Positions 41,816-51,376 of a DNA stretch of 64,000 bases are shown in pieces (position 1 is the stretch's first letter; every line of letters begins with the position of its first letter). Source of the stretch: Bradyrhizobium sp. 4 (lineage in GTDB: Bacteria > Pseudomonadota > Alphaproteobacteria > Rhizobiales > Xanthobacteraceae); the NCBI RefSeq assembly GCF_023100905.1, contig NZ_CP064686.1, forward strand, positions 4,278,001 through 4,342,000, read 5' to 3'. The notes beneath the pieces are model-generated. The model was not told the DNA's origin. It saw only the letters and a program-made list of their open reading frames with translations, and made no database searches. A program made the translations under genes and the position numbers.

Positions 41816-43405
41816 TCACTTCGCGGGCGAGGTCTCGTCGACCCAGAGGTCTTCGACGTTCTGATGGGTCAGCTCCGTCGCGTTCAGCTGAATCCCCTTG
41901 AGCCACGGCTGCACCGCCATGACCGCCTTGTTGTAGTTGAAGAACCAGACCGGCGCCTCTTCGTAGAGAACAGCATTGGCCTTTTGCAGCAGCTGGGTAC
42001 GCTTTGCAGCGTCATCGGACTGCCCGGCCTCGTCGATCAGCTTGTCGAACTCGGCATTCTTGAAGTTCATGTAGTTGCAGGCCGACTGCGGCGTCGATGA
42101 GTGGAAGCATTTGAGGGCGGCCTGGGGATCGGGTCCGGTCGCCTGCGAATAGACGAAGGCCTGGTAGTCGCCGCTGCGGACCACCTCCGCCAGCACCGCG
42201 GTCTCGACCTGCTTGACCTTGGCTTTGATGCCCACCCGGTCCAGCATCGGGATCACGGCCGAGACGATCGGCAGACCCCAGCTCTCGTTCTGGCTGGTGG
42301 TCCATTCGAATTCGAAGCCTGAGGGATAGCCGGCGTCAGCGAGCAGCTGCTTGGCCTTGGCAGGATCGAAGGCGTAGGGCTTCAAGGCCTTGTCGTAGGC
42401 GGGAGAGGTCAGCGGCAGCCAGCTGGTCGCGCGATAGGCCTTGCCCTTGACCAGCTTGTTGATGATCAAATCGGTATCGATCGCGTAGTTGATCGCCTGC
42501 CGGACCCGCTTGTCGGCAAATGGCTTGAATGCGGGATTCATCCCCATGTAGCGGGTGAAGACCTCGGCGACCTCGACGACGGTGCCCTTGAGGTCGGCGT
42601 CGTTCTGATAGGCGACATATTGCGCCGGTCCCAGCACGGAGGTGTCGATCTCCTTGTTGCGGAAAGCGACATCGCGGGCCGCGGCCTCGCCCATGACCGA
42701 CACGATGATCTTGTCGGCGTAGGGCTTGCCGGGCTTGTAGAACCGGTCCCATCGTTCCAGAACGATGCGCGATCCCGGCACGTGCTCGACGAATTTGAAG
42801 GGCCCTAGACCGATCGGCTTCTGGAGAAAGCTCTCCTTGGCGGCTTCGTCGGCGGGATAGATCGATGTGATTGCGTTCCAGAAGTAGAAGCCAGGATCGA
42901 CTTTCTCGGTCAGCTTCATCTCGATGGTAAACTCGTCGATCTTCTTCAGGCCGGAGATCTCCTTGGCCTGGCCCTTCTCGACCGCCGCCGCGCCCTCGAT
43001 CACGCGGACATAGCGCGCGCCGGGATAAGCCTTGGTGCCGTCCATGATGCGGTTGTAGGTCCAGATGACGTCGTCGGCCGTCATCTTGCGGCCGTTGTGG
43101 AAATAGGCGTCGTCGCGCAGCTTGAAGGTGTGGACGAGACCGCCGCCCGAGACGACGTCCTCCTTGGCAAGCTCCAGAACCGGCTTGCCTTCCGTGGAAT
43201 TCCAGATGTAGAGCGACCGGTGCAGGGCCTTGGCGTAGATCTCGTCCTGGGCGCGCTGCGTGGTGTGAATGTCCAAGCTTGTGAAGCTCGACCCATAAGG
43301 CGCGGTCATGCGGACGGTTCCGCCCTTGCGCGGTGTCTGGGCCTCCGCCGAGGCCGCCAGTGCCAGCCCCAGACCCGCGACGATCGCCACTATCCTGAAC
43401 ATCAT
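41816..43405 (-). CDS. Peptide/opine-type ABC transporter substrate-binding protein (SBP_bac_5)
   Basis: 529 residues from the ATG at 43405. Signal peptide MMFRIVAIVAGLGLALAASA, cleavage near AEAQ. DppA/OppA-type fold: KGGTVRMTAPYGSSFTSLDI, FKLRDDAYFHNGRKMTADDV, PIGLGPFKFVEHVPGS, NYAIDTDLIINKLVKG. The cargo could be dipeptides, opines or amino-sugar derivatives; nothing in the sequence decides. Head gene of the five-gene importer; about 130 bases upstream should hold the promoter. Confidence 0.93.
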   Translation of the reverse strand: MMFRIVAIVAGLGLALAASAEAQTPRKGGTVRMTAPYGSSFTSLDIHTTQRAQDEIYAKALHRSLYIWNSTEGKPVLELAKEDVVSGGGLVHTFKLRDDAYFHNGRKMTADDVIWTYNRIMDGTKAYPGARYVRVIEGAAAVEKGQAKEISGLKKIDEFTIEMKLTEKVDPGFYFWNAITSIYPADEAAKESFLQKPIGLGPFKFVEHVPGSRIVLERWDRFYKPGKPYADKIIVSVMGEAAARDVAFRNKEIDTSVLGPAQYVAYQNDADLKGTVVEVAEVFTRYMGMNPAFKPFADKRVRQAINYAIDTDLIINKLVKGKAYRATSWLPLTSPAYDKALKPYAFDPAKAKQLLADAGYPSGFEFEWTTSQNESWGLPIVSAVIPMLDRVGIKAKVKQVETAVLAEVVRSGDYQAFVYSQATGPDPQAALKCFHSSTPQSACNYMNFKNAEFDKLIDEAGQSDDAAKRTQLLQKANAVLYEEAPVWFFNYNKAVMAVQPWLKGIQLNATELTHQNVEDLWVDETSPAK

Positions 43406-43536
43406 GGTCCCTCCGACAACGCAAGCCGTGCTCTGGTCCGAGAGTTGACCATCCACGGCGGGTCGAGCGCAAGCGCCTTGAAGGGGTTGACGTATGCGAG
43501 CGTCGCGCGGGCCCCGCCGATTTGCGAAGACGCCCG

Positions 43537-44817
43537 CTAGAACTCCGGCTGCCAGTCGCGCAATTTTCGCGCTGCAGAAGTAACGTCCGCGATGGCCGGA
43601 AACGCCCCCGCCTCCAGCATCAGCGCGCGCGCCAGCCGCACCGCGCGTGCTTCGCTGGTGGCGCGCCGGCGCGGATCATCGATCAGCTCGAAATCGATAT
43701 TGTGGGCGAGGCCGAAGATGCGGCGGATGGTTTTTGCCGCGGCGAAACCGACCGTATCCGCGAACAGCCGCTGCATGTAGGCCTGCCGCTCGGCCTCCAG
43801 CCGTGCCGCGCCTGTCTCGCCGGCGAAGAGCGAGGCGGGATAGGCATCGCCTGCGGCGCCAGCGCGCCAGAGATCGAGGAACTTGCGGGCGAACGCGTTC
43901 CAGACCTGCTCGACCGTTTCCAGCACCCAGGCTTCGAAGGCACGCCGCTCGCCCGGCACGCGCTCATGGCCGGCGGAGGCAAAATAGGCCATCAGCAGGT
44001 TGGCCAGCACGGCGCCGACATCGAAACCCATCGGGCCGTAGAACGCGAATTCGGGGTCGATCACCCGCGTCTGGCTCTCCGTCACCATGATCGAGCCGGT
44101 GTGCAGGTCGCCGTGGAGCAGCGCCTCGGGGCTCGCCATGAACTTCAGCTTCAGCCGGGAGATCGCGACATGCAATTCCATGTCCTCGCGCAGCTCTGCG
44201 GCGAGCGCATCGAGATATGGCGCGGTCCAGCGGTTTTGCTCGGCGATCCGGTAGGGATCGGTGAAGATCAGATCCTCGGTGATCTTGCACAGCGCATGGT
44301 TGCCGGCGAAGGCTGCGATACCCTGCTTCTTCTCGGCCGCCGACAGCGCGAGGTCGGAGGTGAAGAACAAGGTCTGCGCCATGAAGGTGGTGATGTCATC
44401 GACAAAGCGCGGATATTGCGAGCCTGCAACCATCCCCTTGCGCATGATGATGTGGGGCTCGAGCAGCTCCATCACCGTCAGCGCCAGGGCCTCGTTGTGA
44501 TGCAGCAGCGCCGGCGCGAGGCCGGGCGCGAGCTCGGCCTGCCGCGACAAAGCGAGATATTCGTAATGAGCCCGGGACAGCGGCAGCGGCCAGCTCTCGC
44601 CAACCAGGCGGACATAGGGCAGCGCCTGCTTCACGGCGACGCCGCCACGGCCGCCCTTCACGATGAAAACGAGATTGAGATTGCCGTCGCCGACTTCGGT
44701 GATCGACCAGGAGGCCGGCTCGCCACCGAGGGTCGCAGCGATATCCGCAACGCCTGCGAGATAATCCCGCAAGTCAGCCTCATGCAGAATCCGGTAGTCC
44801 CCCTGCCCCTGCGCCAT
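43537..44817 (-). CDS. mtnK: S-methyl-5-thioribose kinase
   Basis: 426 residues from the ATG at 44817 (MAQGQGDYRILHEADLRDYL). Aminoglycoside-phosphotransferase fold: nucleotide loop EVGDGNLNLVFIVKG, Lys in GVAVKQALPYVRLVGESWPL, catalytic loop EALLHGDLHTGSIMV, metal-binding VIDPEFAFYGPMGFDVGAVL, and a C-terminal W/RR part (AAAKTIRRIFGLAHNIDFEL). It phosphorylates 5-methylthioribose in the methionine salvage pathway. The usual partner mtnA is not visible within the window next to it. 31 bases downstream of a small membrane protein gene. Confidence 0.93.
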   Translation of the reverse strand: MAQGQGDYRILHEADLRDYLAGVADIAATLGGEPASWSITEVGDGNLNLVFIVKGGRGGVAVKQALPYVRLVGESWPLPLSRAHYEYLALSRQAELAPGLAPALLHHNEALALTVMELLEPHIIMRKGMVAGSQYPRFVDDITTFMAQTLFFTSDLALSAAEKKQGIAAFAGNHALCKITEDLIFTDPYRIAEQNRWTAPYLDALAAELREDMELHVAISRLKLKFMASPEALLHGDLHTGSIMVTESQTRVIDPEFAFYGPMGFDVGAVLANLLMAYFASAGHERVPGERRAFEAWVLETVEQVWNAFARKFLDLWRAGAAGDAYPASLFAGETGAARLEAERQAYMQRLFADTVGFAAAKTIRRIFGLAHNIDFELIDDPRRRATSEARAVRLARALMLEAGAFPAIADVTSAARKLRDWQPEF

Positions 44818-44848
44818 GACGATCCCATCCCATATAGGGGCCGGATCG

Positions 44849-45196
44849 TTACTCCCGCTCCAGGAAGCTCGAGCCGATCTCGGCCTTTCTTTTGATCGGA
44901 TCGTAATCACAATAGACGCTGTCCGCCACCAGCGTGTAGCTGGCGCTGACGGTGTATTTGTCTGTTTTGACCGAGTTCAGGCCAATCACCGCGGTGCTCT
45001 TGCCTCCGTTCCACTTGAACGGCGTCGAGCTCTTGGCCTGCTCGCAGGCGACCACGGCCTCGTTGAAGACGTAGCCCTCGACGAACGCCTTCAGGGTGCG
45101 CACCTGCACGGCCATCTTCCACTCGAAATAGCCGATGGCACCGAGGCCGGCGACGATCAGCACCAGAAGCGCGACGACGATCCGCTGAAAAGTCAT
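44849..45196 (-). CDS. Small membrane-anchored hypothetical protein
   Basis: 115 residues from the ATG at 45196 (MTFQRIVVALLVLIVAGLGA), preferred over a start 24 bases upstream. One N-terminal transmembrane helix followed by a soluble domain with NGGKSTAVIGLNSVKTDKYT and two Cys (ACEQAK, VYCDYDP). It has no family I recognise. Continues the nuoN-birA-rnj-mce run on the same strand with a 30-base gap, so it may be its last or penultimate gene. Confidence 0.65.
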   Translation of the reverse strand: MTFQRIVVALLVLIVAGLGAIGYFEWKMAVQVRTLKAFVEGYVFNEAVVACEQAKSSTPFKWNGGKSTAVIGLNSVKTDKYTVSASYTLVADSVYCDYDPIKRKAEIGSSFLERE

Positions 45197-45226
45197 TGGT
45201 CCCCCAACAAAGCCAACCAAAAATTC

Positions 45227-45502
45227 TTAGAACGGCATGCCCATCAATTTCGACAGGCGTTCGATCGAGAGATAGCCGGCGTGATAGGCGACCATGGCGA
45301 TCCCATAGATGATGGCCGAGATGATCGTGGTCCAGATCAGCTTGCTCCTCATTCGCGTCAGGATCGGCGCGCCGGGGTCGCTGCCCGGCACTCCGACGCC
45401 GTCCTCGTGCTGGCTGCGCACGCCGAACGGCAGCGTCAGGAACAGCGCGACCCACCAGATGACGAAGTAGATCGCGATTGCGGTTGAGATCTGGATGGCC
45501 AT
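45227..45502 (-). CDS. DUF1467 family membrane protein
   Basis: 91 residues. Two membrane helices (AIAIYFVIWWVALFLTLPFG and LIWTTIISAIIYGIAMVAYH) with the cytosolic or periplasmic linker VRSQHEDGVGVPGSDPGAP and the conserved basic RMRSKL motif, the pattern of DUF1467. It is regularly found downstream of mce in alphaproteobacteria; function unknown. 9 bases after mce. Confidence 0.87.
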   Translation of the reverse strand: MAIQISTAIAIYFVIWWVALFLTLPFGVRSQHEDGVGVPGSDPGAPILTRMRSKLIWTTIISAIIYGIAMVAYHAGYLSIERLSKLMGMPF

Positions 45503-45511
45503 GGTTTCGGC

Positions 45512-45916
45512 CTATGCCTGCTCGATTTCGACCAGCGCGCCGGAAAAATCCTTCGGGTGCAGGAACAGCACCGGCTTGCCGTGGGCGCCGATCTTCGGCA
45601 CGCCGTCGCCGAGCACCCTTGCGCCCTCCTTCACCAGCGTGTCGCGCGACGCGATGATGTCGACCACCTCGTAGCAGACGTGGTGGATGCCGCCGTCGGC
45701 GTTGCGGTCGAGGAACTTTGCGATCGGCGAGGCTTCGCCGAGCGGCTCGATGAACTCGATCTTGGTGTTGGGCAGCGTCGCGAACACGGTGGTGACGCCA
45801 TGCTCGGGCAGCGCGACGGCCTCCGAGATCTGGGCCCCGAACGCGGCGCCATAGATCCTGGCGGCCTTGACGGCGTCCTTGGTCGCGATCGCGACATGGT
45901 TGAGCCGGCCCAGCAT
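45512..45916 (-). CDS. mce: Methylmalonyl-CoA epimerase
   Basis: 134 residues, one glyoxalase-type vicinal-oxygen-chelate domain. The metal ligands are typical: His in LNHVAIATKD, Gln/Glu region around EFIEPLGEASPI, His in GGIHHVCYEV, and Glu in GALVEIEQA. Interconverts (R)- and (S)-methylmalonyl-CoA in propionate metabolism. Starts 13 bases after the RNase J gene, in the nuo-birA-rnj-mce run. Confidence 0.92.
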   Translation of the reverse strand: MLGRLNHVAIATKDAVKAARIYGAAFGAQISEAVALPEHGVTTVFATLPNTKIEFIEPLGEASPIAKFLDRNADGGIHHVCYEVVDIIASRDTLVKEGARVLGDGVPKIGAHGKPVLFLHPKDFSGALVEIEQA

Positions 45917-45929
45917 TGTGCTTCTCCCG

Positions 45930-47600
45930 TTACACTGTCAGGACGTGTACCAGACAGGGGGGCTTTTTACCCCAATGTTCGTTGATCACGGAGCGGACAG
46001 CGCGTCGCACCGACTCCGCCAGCGCATCCGCGTCGCGACGGCGCGCCTTCGGCAGGCCCTCGACGGTGGAGACCACGGCGTCGAAGACGATGTCGTCGAA
46101 GGGCTCGCCCGCTCTGTTCTTCTCGGGGATGCCGACCAGTTCGACCGCGGGATCGTCGGCAAGCTCGCCCTGCTCCGTCATGACGATGGCGACAAAGGCG
46201 CAGCCGGAGAAGGCCATGCGGCGCCGCTCGACCACCGCGCGGGACTTGGAGTCCTCCAGAATCGTGCCGTCCTTGTAGAGACGGCCCGCAGGCACTTGCC
46301 CAATGATGCCGGGATCGCCGGGGCCGAGCTTGACCAGATCGCCGTTGCGGCAGACCAGTACGCGCGGCACGCCGGCGGCACGCGCGAGCTTGGCGTGCTC
46401 GTTCAGGTGCAGGGCCTCGCCATGGACCGGGATCAGGAGCTGCGGCCTGGTCCAGGAGATCATGTCGCGCAATTCGTCGCGGCGGGGATGACCGGAGACA
46501 TGGACCAGCTGGTCGCGGTCGGTGATGACCTCCACGCCCTGCAAGACCAGGCCATTGATGATCGCGCCGACCGCCTTCTCGTTGCCGGGAATGGTGCGCG
46601 AGGAGAAGATGACGCTGTCGCCGCGATTGAGCGTGATCTCGGGATGGTCGTCATTGGCGATGCGCGCCAGCGCGGCACGGGGCTCGCCCTGGCTGCCGGT
46701 GCAGAGCGCCAGCACCTTGTCCTGCGGCAGATGACCGTAGACCTCGGCGGAGCGGAAGCTCTGCACGCCGTCGAGATAGCCGGTCTCGCGCGCGACCTGC
46801 ACCACGCGTTCCATGGCGCGGCCGACCACGACGACCTCACGGTCGGCGGCCTTCGCGGCGATGGCGACGGCCTTGAGGCGCGCGACGTTGGAGGCAAAGG
46901 TCGTGACCGCGACGCGGCCCTTGGCGGCCTTGACCAGCTCGGTGATGGATTTGGCAACCTCGGCTTCCGAGGGCGAGCGGCCGTCGCGCACGGCGTTGGT
47001 GGAATCGCCGATCAAGGCGAGCAGGCCCGCATCGCCGAGCTCCCGCAGCCGCTTTTCGTCGGTCGGGCGGCCGATGATCGGGGTCGGATCGATCTTCCAG
47101 TCGCCGGTGTGCAGCACCGTGCCAACGTCGGTGTGAATCGCCAGCGCATGCGACTCCGGAATCGAATGCGCGACCGGAATGAACTCGACGTTGAACGGGC
47201 CGATATCGACGCGCCCGCCCGACGGCACCACCGTCACCGGGATCTTCGGCGCATTGCGCTCGGCGGCGCATTTGGCCTCGAACAGCGCGGCGCTGAACTG
47301 GGTCGCGTAGATCGGGCATTTCAGCTTCGGCCACAGGTCGATGATGGCGCCGAAATGGTCCTCATGGGCGTGGGTCAGCACCAGCCCCATCAGGTTCTTG
47401 CGTTCCTTCTCCAGGAAGCTGACGTCCGGCATGATCAGGTCGATGCCCGGCAGATGCTCCTCGTCGCCGAAGGACACGCCGAGATCGATCGCCAGCCAGG
47501 CCCGCTGCTGGCGGTTGCCGAGGCCGTAGATCGACAAATTCATGCCGATCTCGCCGACCCCGCCGAGCGGTGCAAATACCAGTTCTTCAGGCTTCGCCAT
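45930..47600 (-). CDS. rnj: Ribonuclease J
   Basis: 556 residues from the ATG at 47600, overlapping the birA stop (TGATG). Metallo-beta-lactamase plus beta-CASP: zinc motif LVLTHAHEDHFGAI, then VLHTGDWKIDPTP, GDSTNAVRDG, beta-CASP core VAVTTFASNVARLKAVAIAA, CTGSQGEPRAALARIA, and VHVSGHPRRDELRDMISWTR. C-terminal domain follows (VAIVMTEQGELADDPAVELV). Exo-/endonuclease for rRNA maturation and mRNA decay, found in alphaproteobacteria alongside RNase E. Confidence 0.95.
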   Translation of the reverse strand: MAKPEELVFAPLGGVGEIGMNLSIYGLGNRQQRAWLAIDLGVSFGDEEHLPGIDLIMPDVSFLEKERKNLMGLVLTHAHEDHFGAIIDLWPKLKCPIYATQFSAALFEAKCAAERNAPKIPVTVVPSGGRVDIGPFNVEFIPVAHSIPESHALAIHTDVGTVLHTGDWKIDPTPIIGRPTDEKRLRELGDAGLLALIGDSTNAVRDGRSPSEAEVAKSITELVKAAKGRVAVTTFASNVARLKAVAIAAKAADREVVVVGRAMERVVQVARETGYLDGVQSFRSAEVYGHLPQDKVLALCTGSQGEPRAALARIANDDHPEITLNRGDSVIFSSRTIPGNEKAVGAIINGLVLQGVEVITDRDQLVHVSGHPRRDELRDMISWTRPQLLIPVHGEALHLNEHAKLARAAGVPRVLVCRNGDLVKLGPGDPGIIGQVPAGRLYKDGTILEDSKSRAVVERRRMAFSGCAFVAIVMTEQGELADDPAVELVGIPEKNRAGEPFDDIVFDAVVSTVEGLPKARRRDADALAESVRRAVRSVINEHWGKKPPCLVHVLTV

Positions 47601-48406
47601 CACGCAGCTCCCACGGAGGCGACCGTGCCGAAGAACACCTCGCCCGCGGCCACCGGCACGCGCCGGCCCTCCGCGGTGCGGACGATCAGGCAGCCGGTGT
47701 CGTCGATCGTGTCAAAAATGCCTTCCAGCGTCATCACTCCCGTGTGGATCGCGACCCGCTCGCCGAGGCCGGCGGCGCGCTCCAGCCACAATTTGCGAAT
47801 TTCGGCAAAGCCGCGACCATTGTCCCAGATACCGCGGAATTCCACCCAGGCATCGGAGAGCGCCGAGAACAACTCCTCCGCGCTGATTTGGACGCCGAGC
47901 GCGGCCAGTGACACCGCCGGTGTGGGCGTGCCCTCGGGCGCGGCGACGACGTTGGTGCCAATGCCGACAACGATGGCGAGACGCTCGGCGATGGCTTCGG
48001 CCTCCAGGCCGATGCCGACCAGCTTCTTGCCGCCGGCCAGCACGTCGTTAGGCCATTTCAGGGTGTAGCGGGGACGGCCCTCGCCGAGGCGCAGTGCCGC
48101 CTCCAGGCTGACCTTCTCCAGGGCGGCCTCCTCGGCCAGCCCGGCCGCAAAGCCGATCGTCGCGGCGACGGAAGGGGCGACGTCGAGGACTTCGAGGACG
48201 CTGGCTGCTAGGTTACCCTTCGGTGCGATCCAGGCGCGTTGGCGGCGGCCACGGCCGGCGGTCTGCTCCGACGTCACGAACCACATCGGGCCGCGTTCGC
48301 CGCCCCTTGCGTGCTCGATCGCCTCGGTATTGGTCGAGCCGGTCCGTTCGAAAGCTGCGAGCTTGTAGCCCGCCGACGCCGCACGAGGACCGAGCGCGAA
48401 TGCCAT
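47600..48406 (-). CDS. birA: Biotin--[acetyl-CoA-carboxylase] ligase, monofunctional
   Basis: 268 residues from the ATG at 48406. Begins one base after the nuoN stop. Biotin-protein ligase core: ERTGSTNTEAIEHA, SEQTAGRGRRQRAWIAPKGN, LKWPNDVLAGGKKLVGIGLE, IVVGIGTNV; a small SH3-like C-terminal domain (YLIVRTAEG-like region) completes it. It lacks the N-terminal HTH of E. coli BirA, so it cannot repress biotin genes that way. Sits between nuoN and rnj, as in related genomes. Confidence 0.94.
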   Translation of the reverse strand: MAFALGPRAASAGYKLAAFERTGSTNTEAIEHARGGERGPMWFVTSEQTAGRGRRQRAWIAPKGNLAASVLEVLDVAPSVAATIGFAAGLAEEAALEKVSLEAALRLGEGRPRYTLKWPNDVLAGGKKLVGIGLEAEAIAERLAIVVGIGTNVVAAPEGTPTPAVSLAALGVQISAEELFSALSDAWVEFRGIWDNGRGFAEIRKLWLERAAGLGERVAIHTGVMTLEGIFDTIDDTGCLIVRTAEGRRVPVAAGEVFFGTVASVGAA

Positions 48407-48407
48407 C

Positions 48408-49844
48408 CTAGAACAGCGACTTTGCCGCGGCGGAGGCAACGCTCACCACGGGACCTGCGAACAGGGCGAACAGAATGTTGAACAGGCCCGCGACCGCCAG
48501 CACCGTCTTGACTTCGACGCGCACCGGATCGACCTGTCCGGCCGGCTCGTCGAAATACATCGTCTTGACGATGCTGAGATAGTAGTAGGCGCCGACCACG
48601 CTGGTCAGCACGCCGATGACGGCGAGCGTGAACAAATTCGCCTTGATGGCGGCGACGAAGACGTACCATTTGGCGAAGAAGCCGGCGAGCGGCGGAATGC
48701 CGGCGAGCGAGAACAGCAGCATCGCGAACATGAAGGCGAGCAGCGGATTGGTCCGCGAGAGCCCCGCGAAATCGCTGATCTGCTCGACCGGCTGGCCGTT
48801 GCGCTTCATGGCCAGGATGATGGCGAAGGAGCCCAGCGTCATCGCGACATAGATCACGATGTACATCAACACGCCCTGCGCGCCCTCGACCGTGCCTGCG
48901 GCAAGACCGACCAGGGCAAAGCCCATATGGCCGATCGAGGAATAGGCCATCAGGCGCTTGATGTTGCTCTGTCCGATCGCGGCGAACGAGCCGAGCGCCA
49001 TCGAGGCGATCGCCACGAACACCAGGATCTGCTGCCACTGCGAGACGATGCCCGGGAATGCGGTCAGCGTAACGCGGGTGAAGACCGCGAGCGCGGCCAC
49101 CTTCGGCGCCGAGGCGAAGAAGGCTGTCACCGGCGTCGGCGCGCCCTCGTAGACGTCGGGCGTCCACATGTGGAACGGAACCGCCGAGACCTTGAAGCAG
49201 AGGCCGGCGAGCAGGAACACGAGGCCGAACACCAGGCCGACATTCGAGATCGTCGCGGCCGCCGCGATGCCGGTGAAGGCGACCGTGCCGGTGAAGCCGT
49301 AGATCAGCGAGGAGCCGTAGAGCAGCATGCCTGAGGACAACGCGCCGAGCACGAAGTACTTCAGGCCGGCTTCGGTCGACTTGGCGTTGTCGCGGTTGGA
49401 GGCCGCCACGACGTAGAGTGCCAGCGACATCAATTCGAGGCCGAGATAGAGCGAGATCAGATCGCCGGCCGAGATCAGCACCATCATGCCGAGCGTCGAG
49501 AGCAGCACCAGGATCGCGTATTCGAAGATGCGGCGCGACGGATCCGACAGGAACTCGGTCGACAGCACCAGCGTCACCGCCGAGCCGATCAGGGCCAGGA
49601 TCTTCATGAAGCGGGCAAAATCATCGACGATGAAGCTGCCGCCGAAGGTCACGTGCTTGCCCGCGGGCAACATGTATTCGAGCACGCCGACCACGATCAG
49701 GAGCAGCACCGCGAGCGTTGTGACCGTCTTGGTGGTCTCCTGCCCGCGATAGGCGCCGAGCATCAGGAGTGCCATCGCCCCGACCGCGAGCACGAGCTCG
49801 GGCAGCACCGGCGCCAGTTGATAACCTGCAGTCTCAAAGCTCAT
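48408..49844 (-). CDS. nuoN: NADH-quinone oxidoreductase subunit N
   Basis: 478 residues, 14 membrane helices of the Mrp antiporter-like family. Key region: LYLGLELMSLALYVVAASNR with the conserved Glu of helix 5, and LKYFVLGALSSGMLLYGSSL with the Lys of helix 7. VPFHMWTPDVYEGAPTPVTA and NIKRLMAYSSIGHMGFALVG follow. One of three proton-pumping subunits of the complex I arm. 22 bases after nuoM. Confidence 0.97.
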   Translation of the reverse strand: MSFETAGYQLAPVLPELVLAVGAMALLMLGAYRGQETTKTVTTLAVLLLIVVGVLEYMLPAGKHVTFGGSFIVDDFARFMKILALIGSAVTLVLSTEFLSDPSRRIFEYAILVLLSTLGMMVLISAGDLISLYLGLELMSLALYVVAASNRDNAKSTEAGLKYFVLGALSSGMLLYGSSLIYGFTGTVAFTGIAAAATISNVGLVFGLVFLLAGLCFKVSAVPFHMWTPDVYEGAPTPVTAFFASAPKVAALAVFTRVTLTAFPGIVSQWQQILVFVAIASMALGSFAAIGQSNIKRLMAYSSIGHMGFALVGLAAGTVEGAQGVLMYIVIYVAMTLGSFAIILAMKRNGQPVEQISDFAGLSRTNPLLAFMFAMLLFSLAGIPPLAGFFAKWYVFVAAIKANLFTLAVIGVLTSVVGAYYYLSIVKTMYFDEPAGQVDPVRVEVKTVLAVAGLFNILFALFAGPVVSVASAAAKSLF

Positions 49845-49866
49845 GGCGATATCCTGACCTGCCCGC

Positions 49867-51375
49867 TCACTGGAGCAGTGCGGCGGCCTTCACGGCCGTC
49901 ACAGCGGTGTTGTAATTGTTGACGAGTTGCTGGACCGAGGCCGCCGACATGTCGAGCACCGGCTTCGGATAGATGCCGAACAGGATCGTCAGCGCGATCA
50001 ACGGGAAGAGCGTCAGGCCCTCCCGGAAGGTGAGATCCTTCATGCTCGCCAGCGACGGCTTGACCAGCGCCCCGAACACGACCTTGCGGTAGAGCCACAG
50101 CGCATAGCAGGCCGAGAGGATCACGCCGAAGGTGGCGAAGAACGCGGTCGGGATCGAGACCTTGAAGGTGCCGAGCAGCGTCATGAACTCGCCGACGAAG
50201 CCGGAGGTGCCGGGCAGGCCGACATTGGCCATGGTGAAGACCATGAAGGTCAGCGCGTAGAGCGGCATCCGGTTGACGAGGCCGCCATAGGCCGCGATCT
50301 CGCGGGTGTGCATGCGGTCATAGACGATGCCGACGCAGAGGAACAGCGCGCCGGAGACGATGCCGTGCGAGATCATCTGGAACACGCCGCCGGCGACGCC
50401 CTGCATGGTGCCCGCGAAGATGCCCATGGTGACGAAGCCCATATGCGCCACCGAGGAGTACGCGATCAGCTTCTTCATGTCCTCCTGCATCAGCGCCACC
50501 AGCGAGGTGTAGATGATGGCGATGGCCGAGAGCGTGAACATCAGCGGCGCGAAGTCATGCGAAGCGAGCGGGAACATCGGCAGCGAGAAACGCAGGAAAC
50601 CGTAGCCGCCCATCTTCAGCATGATCGCCGCCAGGACCACCGAGCCCGCGGTCGGCGCCTCGACGTGGGCGTCGGGGAGCCAGGTGTGCACCGGCCACAT
50701 CGGCATCTTCACCGCGAACGAGGCGAAGAAGGCAAGCCACGCCCAGGTCTGCAGCGAGCGCGGCACGGCGGTGTGCATCAGGGTCGGGATGTCGGTGGTG
50801 CCGCCGTTCCAGTACAGCGCCATGATGGCAAGCAGCATCAGCACCGAGCCGAGCAGCGTGTAGAGGAAGAACTTGAAAGACGCATAGACCCGGCGCGGAC
50901 CGCCCCAGACGCCGATGATCAGGAACATCGGGATCAGGCCGCCTTCGAAGAACAGGTAGAACAGCACGAGATCGAGCGCCGAGAAGGTGCCGATCATCAG
51001 CGTTTCCAGGATCAGGAACGCCATCATGTATTCGCGGACGCGGTTGGTGATCGCCTTCCAGCTCGCGATGATGCAGAACGGCATGATGGCGGTGGTCAGG
51101 ATCACCAGCGGCAACGAGATGCCGTCCACGCCCATGTGGTAGGTGATGCCGGTGGCGAGCCAATTCGCCTTCTCGACGAACTGGAAGTCGGCGCTCGACG
51201 CATCGAACCGCATGACCAGGATCACCGACACCGCGAAGGTGATCAGCGTGGTCCACAGCGCGATCCAGCGCGAGTTGCGCCTGGCCGCCTCGTCATCGCC
51301 GCGGCTGAGATAGACGATCAGCGCGCCGACCAGGGGCAGGAACGTCGTGACGGATAGAATTGGCCAGGTCGTCAT
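49867..51375 (-). CDS. nuoM: NADH-quinone oxidoreductase subunit M
   Basis: 502 residues from the ATG at 51375 (MTTWPILSVTTFLPLVGALI), starting one base after the nuoL stop. Antiporter-like proton pump: FYLFFEGGLIPMFLIIGVWG with the helix 5 Glu, AFFASFAVKMPMWPVHTWLP with the helix 7 Lys, DMKKLIAYSSVAHMGFVTMG. An ATG 15 bases upstream is possible but would overlap nuoL. Typical length for Rhizobiales. Confidence 0.97.
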   Translation of the reverse strand: MTTWPILSVTTFLPLVGALIVYLSRGDDEAARRNSRWIALWTTLITFAVSVILVMRFDASSADFQFVEKANWLATGITYHMGVDGISLPLVILTTAIMPFCIIASWKAITNRVREYMMAFLILETLMIGTFSALDLVLFYLFFEGGLIPMFLIIGVWGGPRRVYASFKFFLYTLLGSVLMLLAIMALYWNGGTTDIPTLMHTAVPRSLQTWAWLAFFASFAVKMPMWPVHTWLPDAHVEAPTAGSVVLAAIMLKMGGYGFLRFSLPMFPLASHDFAPLMFTLSAIAIIYTSLVALMQEDMKKLIAYSSVAHMGFVTMGIFAGTMQGVAGGVFQMISHGIVSGALFLCVGIVYDRMHTREIAAYGGLVNRMPLYALTFMVFTMANVGLPGTSGFVGEFMTLLGTFKVSIPTAFFATFGVILSACYALWLYRKVVFGALVKPSLASMKDLTFREGLTLFPLIALTILFGIYPKPVLDMSAASVQQLVNNYNTAVTAVKAAALLQ

Positions 51376-51376
51376 T

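Noticed and set aside
45867..48068. 733-residue plus-strand ORF opposite rnj and birA
   Set aside because: Antisense shadow of two recognised genes with no domain.
49927..51357. 476-residue plus-strand ORF opposite nuoM, very rich in Glu, Arg, His
   Set aside because: Low-complexity shadow created by the hydrophobic codons of nuoM read backwards.
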